A DNA stretch of 64,000 bases from Trichobilharzia regenti (taxonomy: Eukaryota > Platyhelminthes > Trematoda > Strigeidida > Schistosomatidae). A model generated the notes under the pieces. That model worked only from the letters and a program-made list of their open reading frames with translations, searched no databases and was not told the DNA's origin. The translations under genes were made by a program, and so were the position numbers. The DNA lies in NCBI GenBank assembly GCA_944472135.2, contig OX235265.1, positions 45,605,459 through 45,669,458 on the forward strand, in the 5' to 3' direction. Numbering within the stretch: position 1 is the stretch's first letter; every line of letters begins with the position of its first letter. Of this stretch, positions 44,400 to 54,849 are shown piece after piece.

Positions 44400-45002
44400 G
44401 CTTTTCGTGACGCCAGCGCACTGCAAGTTTCTGACCCACACACAAGCACTGACTGAGTGATTTTACATTTGTGTTGAAACTCCAAATCTTGTTCTTTATG
44501 CTGGCTGAGTGCAGTAGATTTCCAAACCGATTCCAGATTGATGAAGGTGTATCTTGCCTTTCCGAATCTGACTGGCCGACTTTGACATCATCCTTTCCGG
44601 GTGCCTGTGGTTAAAACAATGCTTCCTAGATAAGTGAAGGAAGTAACCTCTGTCAAATGTCTTCGATTGATGGTGATTGGTCCTGGTTCTTGTTGATGTT
44701 GTTGCTGTTGGTTGGTCGGTTATCTTCATCACCTTCATCTTCTCTATGCTCACCTGGAGTCCTATCTGCACTGGTTGCTTCTCCCGTCAGTTCGTCGATT
44801 TTCGCCTGTAAGTCACGGAGTTTGTGAAACATTAAACATAAATCGTCCAGACGTGAAATCTAGATCTCCTAGAGTCTTCTTGTTGGTGGCTCAACGTATT
44901 CCTGTCTTCTCACTCCCTGTCCACAGTCTGACGCATAATCCAGTCCACCACAATTACGAATATCATCGTTGATAACAGACAGCCCTGTCTTACTCCTATG
45001 TC
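44400..45002 (-). pseudogene. RTE fragment
   Basis: Matches, in order, the connecting region between RT motif C and the C-terminus: INIEKMKVMKIT-like text at 44690-44750 (VSIEKMKVMKITDQ), and the DDLCLMFHKLRDLQAKI-like region at 44790-44860. No catalytic motifs remain. Its right edge coincides with a tRNA-Glu-like SINE. Confidence 0.65.
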
Positions 45003-45225
45003 CACTGTATAACGGTTAGGATTCCTGGCTTTCACCCAGGCGGCCCCGGTTCGACTCCCGGCCCAGCAGAGCTTTAACCTCGCCTAGTTAACTAGCCCCC
45101 TAATTTTATAGCCGGTTCCAAGTCCGGGTAAAGAGGGAGGATTGAGCGTGGGGCTAGCAACCCTACACCACAAACTGCTAGAGAAACATCAATGGACAAA
45201 ATATATACTAAAAATACAAAAAACC
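45003..45225 (+). repeat. tRNA-Glu-derived SINE
   Basis: 45008-45062 reads like the body of tRNA-Glu: A box TATAACGGTTAGGATTCC, anticodon stem CCTGG/CCAGG with loop CTTTCAC (anticodon TTC), variable region GGCGGCC, B box CCGGTTCGACTCCCGG. The acceptor stem does not close: the 5' TCCACTG has no partner in the 3' CCCAGCAG, and D-arm bases are missing. It is therefore a SINE or pseudogene rather than a functional tRNA. The body runs on for about 160 bp with GGGTAAAGAGGGAGGATTG and GGGGCTAGCAACCC to an A-rich end near 45225. Confidence 0.75.
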
Positions 45226-45534
45226 CAAAAGCTTTCTGGATAAATCGTATTTATGAGCGTTATGCATTTCTTAGTTGAATGATTCTTGTATACATAACAC
45301 AATGAACAATCTTAAAATCTGAAACTTAACAAGTTCTGGCAATTTTTCAGTTTTACAGATTGAATCTTCCTCAGTAAAACTGATTTTATGAAAGCAGTCA
45401 TTCTTAATTTTTTGTAATTTCTTTAGTTAAATATTAATTATGCACCATGTGATAAACATCCGTGTTAGACTTGAACTCTTTTGTGCAAAATGACAGTTTC
45501 TTAGGCTAGCTATCTTCCTTAATGATATTAGATG
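45226..45534. other. Intergenic, no gene recognised
   Basis: AT-rich, nothing supported. Confidence 0.5.
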
Positions 45535-45835
45535 TTTGGAGGCAATCGGCCACAGGAATCCTTGGACCTAGGTTTCGTGCTAGTTGGCACTCATCAGAAG
45601 GCGTATCTGCGACCTCGAAGGAACTCATGTCCCTCCTTCTGAGATTCGAAATCACGTCACTCAGGGAGTACTGCAGTCAGAGACGTTACCACTGAGCTAT
45701 TCAGGCTCGCTATTGACATCCTGTGGAACTGTAGTGGATACTATGATTGGACACTAGTAACTAGTATGACGTGTCTACTCCTTTCTTTGGTGCAGAATGA
45801 ATTCTACCAGTCGGGTTGTAATCTTCCTTTTTACA
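45535..45835 (-). repeat. SINE-D copy with canonical hammerhead core
   Basis: Minus strand: leader AACCCGACTGGTAGAATTC, palindromic ACTAGTTACTAGT (45750-45762), tRNA-like head with A-box-like TAGCTCAGTGGTAACG (about 45691-45706) and B-box-like GATTTCGAATCTC (45639-45651), then the hammerhead (45560-45602) and the end CCGATTGCCTCCAAACATC. This copy appears complete at both ends. Confidence 0.75.
45560..45602 (-). ncRNA. Hammerhead ribozyme motif of SINE-D, canonical core
   Basis: Minus strand: GCCTT, CTGATGAG, hairpin GTGC-CAACTA-GCAC, GAAA, stem III ACCTAGGT, triplet GTC, then CAAGG. All core bases match CUGANGA, GAAA and NUH, and stem II is perfect. The base before the core that would close stem I (G in the other two copies) is missing, leaving C opposite U at the first pair, with four pairs beyond it. 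Confidence 0.6.
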
Positions 45836-46540
45836 GGAAGTCTGAGGTATCTTCGCTTTTTTAATAACCCTGTGACTTGACAGCTAAAATTTACGGGCTA
45901 AAGAGAAAAAAACCAGACGTTTAAATAATGACTCGGCTACATATTACATTTAAACATTTTCATCAGTTTAATACACTTAAATTTTTTATTTTTGTGTGTG
46001 TGAGTCAATCGCATTGTCGTCAACTGTATTTTTTTCAAATGACAATGAATGTTTTATGCTATGTTCAATTTCCGTCCTATCTACATATCAAGTAGAGTTT
46101 TCTATTAAAATAAAATGACTAAATGAAATTATATCCATTGGACAACTTTATATTACTGAATCAGAGAATTCACTTTGACAACATAGTAAAATCGATGAAT
46201 ATTATATTCTGTCTACTTGTCTGGACGTGCTTTTCATATATACATATAAAATATACTAAATAATTTAATAACAAGTATCAAATTAGTCTGTTGATAGTAG
46301 TTTCGTTTACAAAATGACACCATTTAGATAACTATGGGAGGTCATAGAGAAATGAACAACTACTTCATCCAACTTTTCAGTAACAGTTACTTACATCCCC
46401 ATGAATAATCAACTCTAGAATCACGAGAGGTGACGGCAGAAGGCCTATTCTTCTTTCACCGAATTAGGGTTACCTCATAGTTCATTTGAATGAGAATAAA
46501 ATGTCATTATTTTTCAAACAAGTATGTGAGGTGCAGCTTA
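45836..46540. other. Intergenic, no gene recognised
   Basis: AT-rich unique sequence; no supported feature. Confidence 0.5.
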
Positions 46541-47175
46541 TTATTATTTCCTTTAATTCCTAGAGGAACATACAGCTTCATCCACACTTCTCTATTGCGT
46601 TCGGTTCTCTGCTAAAGTTTTCACCTGGCTCCAAGTCTGTCCACATGCTTTTATCTCCTCTTCACATGACCTCCTCCATATCACTCTCGTACTGACGACT
46701 AACTCGCCGCTTCCCTTTCGGGTTGCACTCGAGCGATGGGTTGTCTTGTGATTTCATTCACTTGATGGTTTCCTCAGAGTATGGCCGATTCATCTCCATT
46801 TTTTCCTGATTATTTGTTGCACAATCAGTTTCTGCTTGGTCGTCTCATTGCCAGAGATCCCTGTTGCTGATCTTTTCTGGCCATCTGATCTTAAATAGTA
46901 TTGAGCGATGGCAGCTGTCAATGAAGGTCTGTAGTTTCTCTGAGGTGCTCTTCATGACGCGCAGTTCAAGTCTCTGATCCGTATAGTGAGTAGCACTGAC
47001 TTCACATTGGAGTTGAAAATCCGGATTTCGTTTTCATTTTCATGCCAAGTGCTGTTGACCTCCTCACAGACTTGAGAGTAATGAAAACTTACCTGGCTTT
47101 CCCAATCCTCGCTTTGATGTCCTCATCAGTTCCGTCCACCTGTAGTTGAAACGATGCTTCCCAGGTAAGTGCAGC
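46541..47175 (-). pseudogene. RTE C-terminus and 3' end
   Basis: Inverse of the 9.4-10.02 kb copy. Landmarks on the minus strand: GGTGGACGGAACTGATGAGG (about 47133-47152) for the TDEDVKARIGKA block, the region near 46860-46900 for SNRDLWQ, 46735-46800 for the IGHTLRK block, and 46541-46570 for the end TTCCTCTAGGAATTAAAGG with AATAATAA tail. Close to the 9.4-kb copy by eye, so the same subfamily. Confidence 0.8.
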
Positions 47176-47229
47176 TTATATTTCTCACATAAGTGGCTGA
47201 GATTCCAAAATTGAAAGAAAGTACCTAGG

Positions 47230-47530
47230 CCAGTCACTTATCCTTACATTGTTTGTTGCTATGGTAACTTAGATTTTCGTGCAAGAGAACACCTACAATT
47301 ATGGCTAAATAGAGGTGTTGCAAAATTCATTAACCGATGGATACTAAATCACCTGGTATAAACAGGCCATACAATCGTCGTCTGTTCGATACCGAATACA
47401 TTGTCAAAAGCCTCTAGATACTGAATAATCCAAACATCAGAAGCCACAGCCATGGGTCTGAAACAACTGGAATTCTGAGTACAAAATAGAGGTCCAACCA
47501 CTATAGCTATTTCGGCCCGTTTTGCTAACT
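47230..47530 (+). pseudogene. Penelope-like element C-terminal fragment
   Basis: Plus frames read NLDFRAREHLQLWLNRGVAK, matching NLIFRAREHIPLWLSKGVVK of the 3.8-kb copy, then RWILNHLV, stop, TGHTIVVCSIPNTLS. The YIG strand is worn (CCYGNLDF). Lies directly after the RTE end. Confidence 0.7.
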
Positions 47531-48233
47531 AAAAATTCATTAATTCCATATTATTTTTCTTAATTTGAATTTATGGAATTCCATATAAATTTGTTTATTA
47601 GAAATATCACACAATGAAACAGTATTATTCAATGAATGACGTTTCAAACAAGATTTATTGTTCATAATCATATCAGTTATAATCACATGACTTTGAAACT
47701 TGAGTTTTATAATTTTCTTTGTCCTCTCCTATTTGTCGTCGTTGGGGTAGTAGAATTTTCCAGATAGCTGGGTGGACAGATGTTGAATCATTCCTATTAC
47801 ATGTATTTGCAGTTGATTTGATAAACAAAACTTCTGTTATCAACCTCTCCCTCCACCCTGTGACGTTCGATTTTAAAATTGTCATCTTATCCCATCCTAT
47901 TGTATGGTTGTGTTTAATTGCATGTAGTGAGTGCTATATCTGAACTATTTTATAGATTTCTTATCTTATTTGGGTCAACCAATCTAGATTTTGCTAGGTT
48001 TTTTTGTTCAGCTAGTCTGACTCCCCCTGCTCTACTAGTCTAACCTATGCATTTGACCTGACAATCATTCCAGCAGGGTATTAGATAAACTAAACTGTTT
48101 TGCTAATGAGCTTAACAGGATCCTTTAACCGATATTGTTTCTTTCTAATTGAGTTTTTGGGTTTGAATGTCAGTTTTCTTACATTTTTAAGAATTCTCCC
48201 TAAGGTTTACAGGTTTCTATCTTTGTGCGGAAG

Positions 48234-48557
48234 TGTAACGACAGAAGACAAGAGTCAGGCAACAGATCGTTTATTGAGGAAATCAAGAGATATTCATAGA
48301 TTTTTGTGTACATTATTATTCGTTATTATTAACAGAGAAACACCGTCTTCAGATTGGTTGTTTTCTCACCGGAAGTTATTGTGTAATCTCTTTGTGTCCG
48401 TTTCTTTGAAGGTCAGACCATATATCTGCGAATCGTATCCGCCCACACAAAGTCTGCTGTGAGTGGTTGTTGAGTTCCTCACATCCCCGATTTGGGTTGT
48501 AAACATTGACGTAAATTGCTGTCTGCAGATTTTGGCTAGCAGGCAACTCTCACCACA
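48234..48557 (-). mobile_element. Solo LTR, copy 2, with 4-bp target duplication
   Basis: 324 bp, flanked by GAAG at 48230-48233 and 48558-48561. Read on the minus strand it starts TGTGGTGAGAGTTGCC and ends CTGTCGTTACA, giving TG...CA ends. The insertion interrupts the PLE between DSNHE and the TLGRILKN block, so the LTR is younger than the PLE. No internal retrotransposon genes remain. Confidence 0.8.
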
Positions 48558-49405
48558 GAAGTACTATTCATGATTTGAATCCCTTATCGTCAGTGTTATC
48601 ATTATTCTGTGCATGTTTGTTATGCATGTCATTATTATTATTATTGTTATCACTATCACTACTATTATTATTAATTTTATATTTACAGTTTTATATCTCC
48701 TGATTAATTTATCAGGGTAATTATTAAGTTTCAAAGCTTCTCTTATATATCTCATTTCTTTTCTTAGATTTACCTTGATACTATTTAGTTTTTCTGATTT
48801 ATTACCCAAATTTTCCAACGGTCCTATATTTACATAAAATATAATTATATTTCAATGGTTTACGCAGACAAGGATAAGTTTTTGTTATTGATAACATTTC
48901 GAGCAAAATTACTACCCGTGTTAACACCAACTGTTGGAATTTTTTTAATTCACACATTTATGATTTGTACTCATAAATATATAGTTCATTTTTTTGTTCA
49001 TTCATTTTTGTGTATTCAGAATTATATTCCAGTTTGTGTGTAGACCATTGAAATATAATTATACTTTATTTGATCTATTCCACAATGCTCAAACCTTTTC
49101 CTGACATTAATCCTATATTTACTGGCATAGGATGGGATGATCTGAAATCCAAATATCTGTTGGAATGTGTGGGTTCCCTGTAAATACTAGTTTTTAACTT
49201 CCCGTCTTCTTTCCTTTTTATGCTACAACCTAACACGGGAAGCTCACCTTCCTGATTTTTCACTTCATAAATGAATTGAGTAGCCTCTACCTTCAAGGTG
49301 ATATATATTCAAAAAATCGATTTATGTCATGTGTTGTAGGTATGATGAATGTGTCACCGATATACCTCCATCACACTTTAGGGGTGGGGTTGAACGTTTC
49401 ACTCA

Positions 49406-49657
49406 CTAAGTTTCCCACCTATCCATGAATATATCTGCTACTATCGTGGATTTTGGCGAACCCATAGTAACTTTTTTAGTTTGTTTATATATTTTCTCAA
49501 GGGATTTATACACTGTAGAGGTTAGGCAAAGATGCACTCCTAGCACTTTTATTCGAAGCTGAATTTCTTGGTCAGAAATCAGTTCATTTTTGACCGCTTC
49601 TGGACCCATATTTATCGGTATTCGTGTATATAGACTGACAGTGTCAAAACAAACCAT
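49406..49657 (-). pseudogene. PLE-A reverse-transcriptase fragment
   Basis: Open for 83 codons: MVCFDTVSLYTRIPI (motif A; catalytic Asp kept), then ELISDQEIQLRIKVLGVHLC, and KQTKKVTMGSPKSTIVADIF (motif B). It ends before the DD motif; 49400-49300 is damaged. Upstream (49740-49690) reads YRLDNLKSGNEDK in the same direction. Confidence 0.75.
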
Positions 49658-49954
49658 TTTGTCTTCATTACCTGATTTTAAATTATCTAATCTGTATTTT
49701 AGTTCATAAGAACTTTTGAGTCTAGATTCTCAGTGGCTTCTAAGTAGATTTATTACTATAGCTAAATATTCAGACAATTCATAAGTATGGGAATTCCTGA
49801 AATCAACTATCGGTTTAATACGAAATCATGAATTATAAACTTTAACAACGCCATACATCCTATTGGGATTGTCAGTTTCCGGTATCAAGTTAGACCGTTT
49901 AGATTCACCTAAAGACGGCTTCCTAAGGCAGATAATGTCCTCTGTGGATTTCGT

Positions 49955-52147
49955 AGTAGTAATAATAATGATTTACTTTATTCCAAAAACAGTACTTGTG
50001 ATACAAAATCGAATTTCCAGCATTAATCACAATATTGCATCTAATTTCCTCAAATTAAAAATAAAATTAATCACACAGAAAATCTTCCACATTTACAATA
50101 TGGGTAATGTCAGAAACATGTAGCATATAAAATGGAAATAATAATAATGATAACCACTAAGGTAATAATAATAATACAAGTGAAAAATTCCGTGGGCTTG
50201 TTTCACACAGTATTGTCGTTATATGTGGCATAGAAATCCTAGCATGTTTAAAAATATTGAATATAGTGTTCTCTTTACATGATATGGTGAGGGGAAAAAT
50301 AAAGATTACAGCAGTCATAGAGATAAGTTGGTGCTTGCAATTATGAGAGTGGAACAAAGAAGCAACAGGACGATAAATATAATAGAAATAATAAAAGTAA
50401 AACTTGAAGGTATATAAGGATGGATGGATGGAGGAAATTATTTATTTACTAGATGAAAAAAGGTTAGTTAATTCTTCTTGACTGACACTATTTTCATCAC
50501 ATAAAATACGTGCCAAGTATGGTATCATAGAATTTTTATACTTAGGCTTGCGAGCATACAGTTTTCTGAAGTTACTTCTTGTTCTACCTGAGGAGATGCA
50601 AGGTGAAAGCTGAGGGTAAAGTGGATACTGTATGAGTTTATGAACTGTAAGAGGAGGGGTTGAGTTATACCCGAGTGTCTTAACTTCTTAATGTAAAATG
50701 TCAGGCGGAATATTTTACTGGAGATTGCTAAGACATGGGAAGACCAGGAGAGATCAGAAGAGAGAATGAGTCCAAGATACTTAATTTCTGATTTGATTCC
50801 TATATCATTGTCGTCAATTTTACAACTGTCATGAGAATCGATGACTTCTTTTAACTGTCGTTTACATCTTAAGCTGAAATCAACAGTTTGACACTTAGAA
50901 GGATTCAGTTTAAGACCGTTAGACTCAGACCATTTGCTGACTCCCAATAGAAAGCTATTTATTTTGGTACAATCTAGCTGGGAGTTAACAGCCATTGAAA
51001 CCGTTAAATCATCAGCGTACTTCACAAAGTTTATTTCATCAGAGTGAGGCAAGTCATGCAAGAAGAAAGAAAAAAGAAAAGGAGAAAGACAGCGCCTTGA
51101 GGGACACCAGCTTCAGTAGGCAATGAAGTGGAAGACTTCCCTTTATATACGGTGTACTGCTTTCTTTCTGAGAAATAGGAATGCAACCAGTTAACAGCCC
51201 AACATTCTGTTTGACTAGCAGCAAGTTTATTTAATAAGATGTCCCTAGGGACCGAGTCAAAAGCAGATGTATAGTCTAGGAAGGCACAACGAACAAATTT
51301 AGCCCCCTTGTCTAGACTGGAAGCAATGCATCTAAAGTGCTTCTACTGTGCTTATAGGCAAATTGTTTAGGGTCATTAAAGGATTTAAGCGAAGGTACAA
51401 GACTAAGTAAAAGTAATTTCTCCATAGTTTTCAAAAAAGGAGAGGTAATAGCAATGGGTCTAAATTTGACACATGCTCCAGTAGATAATTTAGGTATGGG
51501 TACAACTTTAATGTCCTTCCAAACGGCAGGCACAATATTATCGGAAAAAGATTTGTTAAATAGATCAGTGAGGGGGTGACACAGAATATCAGAACATTTA
51601 AAAAAAATAATACTAGGTACATAATCGGGACCTAAGCTCTGGGAAGGGTTTAGAGACTTGAGGCACTTTTGAACATCATTTGTGTTAAAACCTGGAAAGG
51701 GGCTATTATTAACACAAGTGATGCTGGGAAGCATGGCATTTGAGGGAGAGTAAATAAAAGATTTGTTAAGAGTACATACATCAAAAGAATATGGAATATT
51801 GTTTATCTGCTTACCACCAGTGATTTCCTTAAATAGTTTCCACATATTAGAAGGATTTTTGCAGGATATGAATTTCTGGTTATATATTACATTCAACCTC
51901 TGCATTTCAGACTTAATTAAGAAGTTAGTTCTTTTTACACCACTTTTATCTTTCATTTTATATAGTTTTTCCTTCTCTCTACGAAGCTTTTTAAGTTGAG
52001 GCGAGGAGAAACGGTCAAATTTGACGAATAGTGTTTCTTTTGGACAGCAGATTTCAAAACAGAATTTCAGATACGATATAATATTAGAGATAGCGTCATC
52101 GAGTGAATCATTATTAAACAGATCCCATTTTATGTTACTGATTTTTT
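49955..52147 (-). mobile_element. CR1-type non-LTR retrotransposon, copy L3, inserted in PLE
   Basis: Minus strand: pre-RT region SNIKWDLFNNDSLDDAISNI and PQLKKLRREKEKLYKMKDKS, then the open frame 51956-51312 with SLNPSQSLGPDYVPSIIFFK, VKFRPIAITSPFLKTMEKLL and KQFAYKHSRSTLDA. Motif A is near 51250, motif B near 51100. The frame 51061-50525 has EINFVKYADDLTVSMAV (motif C intact) through GLKLNPSKCQTVDFSLRCKR, IKYLGLILSSDLSWSSHV and the C-terminal KKLRHSGITQPLLLQF. The 3' end is an AAT/TAG-type tail at 49955-49970. Best-preserved CR1 copy; 5' truncated before the endonuclease. Confidence 0.85.
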
Positions 52148-52696
52148 AAAAGTTTCTCATATGGTCCTGTTTGTGTGCGGGTATTGATCTTCTCCAAATA
52201 ATCTGATTTGTTTAACACCACTTTTGGACTTCCTTTGTCCGATTTAGTAATTATCAAATTCTTGCTATTCTTAGGGCTTTTTAGGATTTCTATTTCTGAT
52301 TTTGTTAAGTTAGACTTTCCTCGTTCTTATCGTTTTATTGTCAGTGAACACTTTGACCGTACTTCATCTATCGTTGTTTTGTTTATCCCATTTACTGCTA
52401 TTTCTATCTTAGGGATGACATCTTTAGATTTCAGTTAGTCTACTGAAATTCGGTCTCTTTTCTAATATACTCACTTCTGTGGGACTTAACAGATGTGTTG
52501 AGAGATTGATAGTCCAATTCGATTTGTCGATCGTCGAGGATTTCATATAGACAGATAGACTTATCATGCAAATGGTTTATTTAAAATTTTAATTCTAGTA
52601 TTTCTCGAGTTTTTGAATGCTGCTTGTTTGGCATTGTTAGAGAACCGTATTATAAGATAATAATTCCTGTTGGTAACTATCTCCATTAATTTATGT

Positions 52697-53195
52697 TTCG
52701 GATAGTTGGAGGGAATCGGCCACAGAAAGCCTTGGACATAGGTTTCGTGTTAGTTGGCACCCACCAGTCACAAAGGCGAATCTGCAATCTTGAAGGAACT
52801 TATATCTCTTCTGAGATTCGAACCCGTGTCACCCAGCGACGCACGCAGTCAGAGACGTTACCACTGAGCTATTCAGGCTCGCGATTGGCCTCCTCTGGGG
52901 CTGTAGTGGATACTTTGATTGGACACTAGTAACTAGTGTGATATGACTAGTGCTTTCTTTGGTGCAGACTGGATTCTATCAGTCAGGTTTGCAATGTGGC
53001 CACCATTCTAGGTAGTTTGCCATTACGGTGCACATTGATTTGATATCTGATATCATCAAGTCGGTGTGCACCGTGATGGCGAGCTACACAGAATAGTGGC
53101 CACATTGCAAACCTAACTGATAGAACTCAGTCTGTACCAAAGAAAGAACTAGACTCTTCACACTAGTTACTAGTGTCCAATGAGAATTTACTGTT
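52697..53195 (-). repeat. SINE-D with palindromic leader
   Basis: The tRNA-like head and hammerhead-like module lie on the minus strand at 52697-52900 (A-box-like TAGCTCAGTGGTAACG near 52854-52869, B-box-like GGGTTCGAATCTC at 52814-52826). The leader 52917-53045 is followed by an inverted copy of itself at 53063-53193 (GGTGCACACC, GTGGCCACATTGCAAACC), forming a hairpin with an 18-bp loop region. Hammerhead at 52729-52777: GCCTTTGTGACTGGTGGG in place of GCCTTGCTGATGAG, hairpin intact except one base, GAAA intact. Confidence 0.7.
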
Positions 53196-53249
53196 TAACT
53201 GATTGATTTCATTTCTGATATTGCATAACTTTTTATTTATTTTTTTTAT

Positions 53250-53438
53250 TTTTTTATTTTCGATTACAGCTTGATTCCATACTGTAGTTTTTGTACAAGT
53301 ATGGAATTTTCAGCATGGATATCGGTAGCCCAAATTTCGCAGGCCGACCATAGGTACCAGGTGTGCGTCGGCAGGAGATCGAATCTCGGACCATGTGCAT
53401 GGTCGGCGCGAGTCCTAACCACTGTGCCACCGACGCAC
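53250..53438 (-). repeat. SINE-B (tRNA-derived), copy 3
   Basis: The minus strand starts GTGCGTCGGTGGCACAGTGG (53419-53438) and has B-box-like GAGATTCGATCTCC near 53373-53386, the body CATGCTGAAAATTCCATAC, and ends in an A-rich tract (T-rich at 53230-53262 on the plus strand). Very similar to copy 2. Confidence 0.8.
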
Positions 53439-53637
53439 ATTCTGTGGATCCCCTGTTTCAGGCATACTTCTCGTAGTCTTTCTATTCTTGCTCTAACTAA
53501 CTTTTTCTGTTTGGATTAGAGCTCATAGATGTAGATACTTAGGAATGCCCAAGTGCCCAAGTTTGACACGTGCATATATTTATGCATATTATCACCCACA
53601 CATTTTTAAACTGTAGGTTACTTATATACAATTGGTG

Positions 53638-53695
53638 GATGGTGGCTAGCAGTGGAATCCAGGATGCGCATTTCGTCCTAATTGGGACTCGTCAG
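53638..53695 (-). repeat. Sm-alpha-like 3' fragment with intact hammerhead half
   Basis: Minus strand: CTGACGAG, hairpin GTCC-CAATTA-GGAC, GAAA, TGCGCA, triplet ATC, CTGGATTCCACTGCTAG, ending CCACCATCC at 53638. Core and stem II are perfect, but the upstream strand of stem I (ATCCAG in Sm-alpha) is replaced by AAGTAAC, so the copy is cut exactly where the core begins. No tRNA-like head. Confidence 0.65.
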
Positions 53696-54049
53696 GTTAC
53701 TTATCTTCCTAATTTGATGATATCTAAAACATTAACGGTGCCGATGAAAACAATTCTCTAACTGCTATGGATAAATAACTATAAAATCTGGTGATGAAGC
53801 TTTCAAAAAGAATAACTTTTGTTCACTGATCAGTTTTATATTTCATTTCTTTTTATTCTCTGAATACTAATTTAACTATACAGCTTTAACTCATGCGATG
53901 GGGGTGACTTGTGTATTCAGTCGAGGATGAAATCGACTATAAAATTTCAAGGTCTAATAACAAAAATAGCTGTCAAATGATATCACATTTCCAAAGAAAA
54001 CCTACTTGATGTTACTTCATGCATTTAATCCCCTTGATGAATTTGAATA
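53696..54049. other. Intergenic, no gene recognised
   Basis: AT-rich, nothing supported. Confidence 0.5.
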
Positions 54050-54098
54050 AAGCAAGAACAACAGTAATTTGTGCAGAATAATATCGTACCATCATTTT

Positions 54099-54118
54099 TT
54101 TCGTTGACTTCTCATCAG
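54099..54118 (-). ncRNA. Hammerhead-like core in PLE arm (left)
   Basis: Minus strand CTGATGAGAAGTCAACGAAA: the CUGAUGA and GAAA boxes are canonical, separated by GAAGTCAAC, which can form only one or two pairs of stem II. An inverted copy is at 55567-55586 on the plus strand. Stems I and III could not be assigned, so function is uncertain. Confidence 0.4.
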
Positions 54119-54178
54119 CTGCGGCTTACAGCCTAAATAAATTATGAGGTTTACGTACAGGAATGTTTTACTCTTCTC

Positions 54179-54547
54179 ATGTTAACACCAGCTGTGTATA
54201 CAAAATTCACGTGTATCTGCGGGGGCACTTACATTGGGAGAATAGAAAGAAGGGCACATCTCCGATTTCTTGAACACGTACCGAAAAGCCTATATCTCAA
54301 GGGAACAAAGTCTTATAGTAGCGCTATTACTAGATATCTCCTCGATACAGGTCGTGAGGCGGAAATCGCGAAATCTTTTAAAATTATCAACAGACAAAGG
54401 AGCTCGATTCTCTTCAAGTTTGCCGAAGCAATTTCTATCAAACGCTTAAAACCAGATTTATGTGTTCAGAAAGAAGCAGTTATCAGTCTTTCCTTGCCCA
54501 TTTTGGTAACTAAATGTTTTTATTCTCTCTTTCATTTGATCACGTAA
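54179..54547 (+). pseudogene. PLE-C GIY-YIG endonuclease, best-kept copy
   Basis: 122 codons open: VYTKFTCICGGTYIGRIERR, AHLRFLEHVPKSLYLKGTKS, YSSAITRYLLDTGREAEIAK, FKIINRQRSSILFKFAEAIS and IKRLKPDLCVQKEA. Contains Cys-x-Cys, YIG, the Arg of the helix (RFLEH) and the catalytic Glu, and ends in the normal C-terminus. The start Met is not a true N-terminus; the reverse transcriptase is absent. The nuclease fold alone could be intact. Confidence 0.8.
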
Positions 54548-54849
54548 TCTTTGTCTTTAACCTCACCCCCTTCTTTAACAATCTGTTATATTGCTTGTCT
54601 CTTGTTTCTATGACGTGAGTTGAACTCAGTACATTGTTACCCAACTTATTAGTCACTCGGTGTCTTACGCATCTCTCGTTTTTATTACGTAACTCCTTTA
54701 CCATTGTATGCATGCATGCATTTTGCTTAAACTTGAACTGCCTATGTAAAAACTATATAAACGCAATTTTCTGAGCACTGTTCACTAATTGTGGAACATT
54801 CTGTCAACTGACAACATGTAAAATTTACAAGTATGTTAAAACTTTTCTG

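Larger units (their letters stand above)
47620..52692 (-). mobile_element. Penelope-like element (lineage A) split by CR1 and a solo LTR
   Basis: One PLE in three pieces on the minus strand. Piece 1 (52692-52148): N-terminus with LTKSEIEILKSPKNSKNLII, KSDKGS and YEKLLKN. Piece 2 (49950-48562): ETDNPNRMYGVVKVYN, MVCFDTVSLYTRIPINMG (motif A), KVTMGSPKSTIVADIF (motif B), GELPVLGCSIKRKEDGK (FLD-like position), YREPTHSNRYLDFRSSHP and ALKLNNYPDKLIRRYK. Piece 3 (48229-47620): TLGRILKNVRKLTFKPKNSI, RLKDPVKL, nuclease relic and WRERLITEVLFIKSTANTCN. A CR1 copy sits between pieces 1 and 2 and a solo LTR between 2 and 3. Motif C was not found intact. Confidence 0.8.

Noticed and set aside
45008..45062. 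Functional tRNA-Glu gene
   Set aside because: The acceptor stem cannot pair and D-arm bases are missing; followed by a SINE body.
48100..48462. 120-codon plus-strand open frame
   Set aside because: It crosses the junction of a minus-strand PLE and a solo LTR; chance frame.
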